Source of the DNA: VYDC01 sp034420495 | Lineage (GTDB): Bacteria > Chloroflexota > Dehalococcoidia > UBA2979 | Reading direction: 5' to 3' | Assembly: GCA_034420495.1 (NCBI GenBank) | Contig: DAOULG010000059.1 | Span: forward strand, 1 to 11,230 | Length of the DNA: 11,230 nucleotides | Shown here: positions 6,001 through 11,230 of the stretch, in pieces | Numbering within the stretch: position 1 is the stretch's first letter | Layout: each line of letters starts with the position of its first letter | Made by a program: the position numbers and the translations under genes | Notes under the pieces: model-generated | Database searches by the model: none | Seen by the model: the letters and a program-made list of their open reading frames with translations, nothing else | What the model was told of the DNA's origin: nothing

Positions 6001-7175
6001 GGAAGGCCGAGCCCGCGCCGGGCGATCACGCCGCGCTGCACCTCGCTCGTGCCGGAGGCGATGGTGGCGGCGACCGCGGAGAGGTAGTTGCGGGAGAGCG
6101 CGCCCCCGAGCGGCGCCGCCTCTGCAGCACCCGGACCGGGCGCCACCTGCCCGGCCGTCCCGAGGAGCTGCACGCCGGTCTGGGCGATGCGCTGCGTGAG
6201 CTCGGAGCCGAAGAGCTTCGAGACCGACGCCTCGTGGTTGGGGGTCGCCCCCTGCTCCTGGAGGTGGGGAATGCGGTAGGCGACCTGATAGCCCACCTCG
6301 AGCTCGATCCAGCGGTCGGCGAGCTCGTAGCGCGAGGCGGGGCGCTGCGTGATGAGGTCGCGGCGCGCCCGCGCGATCTCGACCAGCTTCTCCACGTTGC
6401 GTCGCCCCGTCGCGAAGGTGCCGATGCCCGAGCGCTCCATGTCGAGCGTCTGCGCGACCTGGTACCAGCCGCGGTTCTCATCGCCGACCAGATGATCGGC
6501 CGGGACGCGCACGTTCTCGAGGTAGACCTCGTGCAGGTTCCTGGAGCCGGTGATGTCCTCGATCGGCCGCGTGGTGATGCCGGGGGCATCCATCGGGAGC
6601 ACGAAGGTGGAGATGCCCCGGTGCTTCGGCGCCGAGGGATCGGTGCGCGCGGCGAGCCAGCCGAGATCGGCGCGCCCGGCGCCGGCCGCCCACAGCTTCT
6701 GGCCGTTGATGACCCACTCGTCGCCGTCGCGGACGGCGCGCGTCTGCAGCGCCGCGAGGTCCGAGCCCGCGCCGGGCTCGGAGTAGAGGGTGCACCAGCT
6801 CTCGAGCCCCCGGGCGATGGCGGGCAGGTATCGCTCGCGCTGGGCCTCGTCGCCGAAGCGCATGATGGCCGGGCCGACCCACTGCACCCCGGCGGCGCTG
6901 TTGGTGGGGGCGCCGTGGTAGGCGATCTCCTCGTTGTAGACCGCCTGCTGCAGGTAGGAGGCGCCGGCGCCGCCGTAGCGCTCGGGCCAGGCGAGCGCGA
7001 GCCAGCGCCTCTCGCCCAGATCGCGCGCCAGCCGTCCTGAGAGCTCGTCGCGCTCGGGCGCGTCCGGAGCGAGCAGGAAGCTCCGGTCGACCCAGTCGGG
7101 CGGGAGCCGCCCCGCGAGGAAGTCGCGGAGCTCCCCGCGGAAGCGTTCCTCCTCCTCGGAGAAGTGAAAGTCCAT
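5994..7175 (-). CDS. Acyl-CoA dehydrogenase family protein
   Basis: This is an FAD-dependent dehydrogenase that would oxidise an acyl-CoA to the 2,3-enoyl-CoA and pass electrons to electron-transfer flavoprotein. The protein has 393 residues, the usual length. The N-terminal helical domain covers about 1-125; LAWPERYGGAGAS (61-73) is typical. The flavin-binding strand motif is YSEPGAGSDLAAL (131-143), and the C-terminal domain ends GTSEVQRGVIARRGLGLPR (375-393). The Glu that precedes GTSE in short- and medium-chain enzymes is Ser374 or Ser-adjacent here (IASGTSE). E247 in LDMERSG aligns with the alternative base of isovaleryl-CoA and long-chain dehydrogenases. The ATG at 7175 begins MDFHFSEEEE, a standard start; a G-run lies just upstream. 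The open frame to 7307 has no family character. Chain length and substrate cannot be told. No partner beta-oxidation gene is adjacent. Confidence 0.94.
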   Translation of the reverse strand: MDFHFSEEEERFRGELRDFLAGRLPPDWVDRSFLLAPDAPERDELSGRLARDLGERRWLALAWPERYGGAGASYLQQAVYNEEIAYHGAPTNSAAGVQWVGPAIMRFGDEAQRERYLPAIARGLESWCTLYSEPGAGSDLAALQTRAVRDGDEWVINGQKLWAAGAGRADLGWLAARTDPSAPKHRGISTFVLPMDAPGITTRPIEDITGSRNLHEVYLENVRVPADHLVGDENRGWYQVAQTLDMERSGIGTFATGRRNVEKLVEIARARRDLITQRPASRYELADRWIELEVGYQVAYRIPHLQEQGATPNHEASVSKLFGSELTQRIAQTGVQLLGTAGQVAPGPGAAEAAPLGGALSRNYLSAVAATIASGTSEVQRGVIARRGLGLPR

Positions 7176-7216
7176 CGCCCCCCGCCGCGCTGCGTCCCGA
7201 GGCCGGGCACGGGGCC

Positions 7217-7224
7217 AGTGTAGC
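7217..7224 (-). promoter_or_regulatory. Predicted -10 element for the acyl-CoA dehydrogenase gene
   Basis: On the minus strand GCTACACT contains TACACT, four of six bases of the -10 consensus. A start near 7210 would leave about 35 untranslated bases before the ATG at 7175. No convincing -35 is present 16-18 bases upstream. The divergent gap 7176-7365 also holds the prs promoter candidate. Confidence 0.35.
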
Positions 7225-7298
7225 CCGTCCGGGGGGCGCCGACCCGCGGCGGCGGCGGCGCGCCGGGGCGCGGGCCGGCGGTCCCAGCACCAGGGCGG

Positions 7299-7307
7299 TG
7301 CTAACAT
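7299..7307 (+). promoter_or_regulatory. prs: Predicted extended -10 promoter for prs
   Basis: TGCTAACAT is an extended -10: TGN followed by TAACAT, which matches the -10 consensus at four of six positions. Transcription would begin near 7314, about 52 bases before the GTG at 7366. That start would exclude the ATG at 7306, because it lies within the promoter itself, and so supports the shorter prs reading. No clear -35 is seen, which extended -10 promoters can tolerate. Confidence 0.45.
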
Positions 7308-7365
7308 GGCTGGCCCCGGGGACTGGGGTCGACGTTCCGCTCACGGCACGGTGGGGAGGCGGACG

Positions 7366-8310
7366 GTGAATCGCGGGATCGCCGTCTTTTCCGGCAACGG
7401 CAACCGTTCCTTTGCGGAGGCGGTCTGCCGGCACCTCGAGATGCCGCTCGGCGGCTGCGACGTCTTCGAGTTCTCGAACGAGAACATCTTCGTCAGCTTC
7501 CGCGAGAACATCCGCGAGCGCGACGTCTTCCTGGTGCAGCCCATCGTCTCGCCGGTCAACACGCGGCTGATGGAGCTGCTGATCATGATCGACGCGGCGA
7601 AGCGGGCCTCCGCCGGGCGCATCACCGCCGTCATCCCCTACTACGCCTACGGTCGCTCCGACAAGAAGGACCAGCCGCGCGTCCCGATCTCCGCGCGCCT
7701 GATCGCGAACTTCCTCGAGGTCGCGGGAGCCGACCGGGTGCTCACCGTCGACCTCCACGCCGGGCAGATCCAGGGCTTCTTCAACATCCCGCTGGACGAG
7801 CTCACCGCCTACCCGCTCTTCGCCGAGTACTTCCGCTCCTCCGGGCTGGAGCGGCCCGTGGTGGTGGCCACCGACGTGGGCGGCGCCAAGAGCGCGGCGA
7901 AGATGGCGAACCGGCTCGGGAGCGATCTCGCGATCGTCGACAAGCGGCGCACCGACAACTCGGAGCGGGCGACCGGCTCGACGGTGATAGGCGACGTCCG
8001 CGACCGCGAGTGCATCGTCGTCGACGACGAGATCCTGACCGGCGGCACCGTCGCGGTCGCCGCGAAGCTGCTCCGCGAGCGCGGCGCCCGCTCGGTGCAC
8101 CTCGCCTGCATCCACCCGCTCTTCACGCCGGCCGCCGTCGAGCTGCTCGACGGCACCGACGTGGAGGAGGTCGTCTTCACCGACAGCGTGCCGCTGTCGG
8201 AGGGGACCTTCCGGCGTGTGCCGACGCGGGTGATCTCCATCGCCCCCCTGATCGGGGACGCGATCCACCGCATCCACACCGGGGAGTCGGTCGGGGCGCT
8301 CTTCAGCTAG
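7366..8310 (+). CDS. prs: Ribose-phosphate pyrophosphokinase (PRPP synthetase)
   Basis: Prs makes PRPP from ribose 5-phosphate and ATP, feeding purine, pyrimidine, His, Trp and NAD synthesis in the cytoplasm. The protein has 314 residues, the usual length. Recognisable elements are IPYYAYGRSDKKDQPRVPIS (90-109; ATP-binding region), TVDLHAGQIQGFFNIPLD (127-144; metal-binding His in DLHA), VDKRR (191-195; catalytic flexible loop) and VVDDEILTGGTV (218-229; ribose phosphate loop). The last differs from the common bacterial VDDMIDTAGT form, and the N-terminus is SGNGN where many have an SGNAN-like turn. I chose GTG 7366 because GGGGAGG lies 6 bases upstream and family homology begins there. An ATG at 7306 would add 20 residues without family character and overlaps a promoter-like element. 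secA follows on the same strand after 267 bases. Family call very secure. Confidence 0.97.
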   Translation: MNRGIAVFSGNGNRSFAEAVCRHLEMPLGGCDVFEFSNENIFVSFRENIRERDVFLVQPIVSPVNTRLMELLIMIDAAKRASAGRITAVIPYYAYGRSDKKDQPRVPISARLIANFLEVAGADRVLTVDLHAGQIQGFFNIPLDELTAYPLFAEYFRSSGLERPVVVATDVGGAKSAAKMANRLGSDLAIVDKRRTDNSERATGSTVIGDVRDRECIVVDDEILTGGTVAVAAKLLRERGARSVHLACIHPLFTPAAVELLDGTDVEEVVFTDSVPLSEGTFRRVPTRVISIAPLIGDAIHRIHTGESVGALFS

Positions 8311-8312
8311 GC

Positions 8313-8346
8313 GGCGCCCGATCCGGGTCCCCGGCGAGCGGGCGCC
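8313..8346 (+). terminator. prs: Nested GC-rich hairpin immediately after prs
   Basis: Two bases past the prs stop, GGCGCCCG (8313-8320) pairs perfectly with CGGGCGCC (8339-8346). The enclosed bases form a smaller hairpin, CCGG-GTCC-CCGG (8323-8334). No T tract follows, so it is a possible transcript-end structure rather than a classical intrinsic terminator. Whether prs and secA are co-transcribed cannot be settled from sequence. Confidence 0.35.
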
Positions 8347-8577
8347 GTCATCGGGCGGTCCCCGCACCGCCGGGGGCGGCACGCGCCCGGCACGCCGCAC
8401 GGTGCCGAGCAGGTCGCGCACCCGCCTCGCCGGCGGTCGCGTTCGGGTCGCGTCAGCGGCTCGCCTGCGAAGCGCCGCAGGCGGGAGGGCCGCGCGAACT
8501 CGAAAAAAGCGGGCCGATGCCGCACCATAGACGGGTGCGCCCACGGGCGCGCCGCTCGCTGCGAGGAACAGGCACCG
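8347..8577 (+). other. Non-coding spacer upstream of secA with a 10-bp hairpin
   Basis: I see no gene here. The clearest element is a stem of eight perfect pairs, CGCCTGCG (8462-8469) with CGCAGGCG (8476-8483) and a 6-base loop, extended by a G-U and a C-G pair to 8460-8485. An A6 run (8503-8508), rare at this GC content, follows. A weak -10-like ATAG sits near 8526-8529. The secA ribosome binding site is probably GAGGA at 8563-8567, ten bases before the ATG. There is no convincing promoter, so secA may depend on prs transcription or a promoter I cannot recognise. Confidence 0.4.
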
Positions 8578-11214
<2,637 letters not shown>

Positions 11215-11230
11215 CGGCGGCTCCCGGGCG

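Noticed and set aside
6478..8544. A minus-strand open frame across prs and part of the acyl-CoA dehydrogenase gene
   Set aside because: It overlaps conserved genes in the wrong frame or strand, and shows no motif of its own.

Overview
The window is a very GC-rich bacterial chromosome segment (about 70% GC by eye) holding nine recognisable genes. All look like vertical core metabolism. I see no insertion sequence, phage gene, CRISPR array, toxin-antitoxin pair, rRNA or tRNA. The likely source is a Chloroflexota-type bacterium or a close relative. The main pointer is SecA, which carries an extra segment of about 25 residues after its first nucleotide-binding motifs that I associate from memory with Chloroflexota SecA proteins. 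The phylum call is therefore inference.

Left part, minus strand, in order of transcription: bioY (biotin transporter S component, 5293 to 4652), valS (valyl-tRNA synthetase, 4432 to 1730), then nuoA, nuoB and nuoC (1562 to the left edge). The three nuo genes overlap by 4 bases at each junction (ATGA, GTGA) and encode the start of respiratory complex I; nuoC runs off the window. A good promoter candidate for nuo (TTGAGT, 17 bases, TAGGGT, preceded by TGC) lies just downstream of valS. The 219-base bioY-valS gap holds two tandem GC-rich hairpins whose arms can also pair with each other, one capped by a UUCG loop.

Middle part: a VOC/glyoxalase-fold protein (plus, 5448-5972) converges with an acyl-CoA dehydrogenase (minus, 7175 to 5994). 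The 21 bases between them form a symmetric hairpin that reaches into both stop codons.

Right part, plus strand: prs (ribose-phosphate pyrophosphokinase, 7366-8310) and secA (8578-11214), separated by 267 structured non-coding bases. prs supplies PRPP for nucleotide, His/Trp and NAD synthesis; secA drives Sec-dependent protein export.

The genes do not form one pathway. Core energy metabolism (nuo), translation (valS), cofactor uptake (bioY), acyl-CoA oxidation, PRPP synthesis and secretion sit side by side. Four of the nine genes appear to start with GTG, and several have spurious open N-terminal extensions typical of high-GC DNA. Four transcription units share a GCTANNNT element at a -10-like distance. 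I found no convincing new biological system. The best leads are the bioY-valS leader, the shared promoter motif, and residue changes in the VOC and acyl-CoA dehydrogenase active sites.
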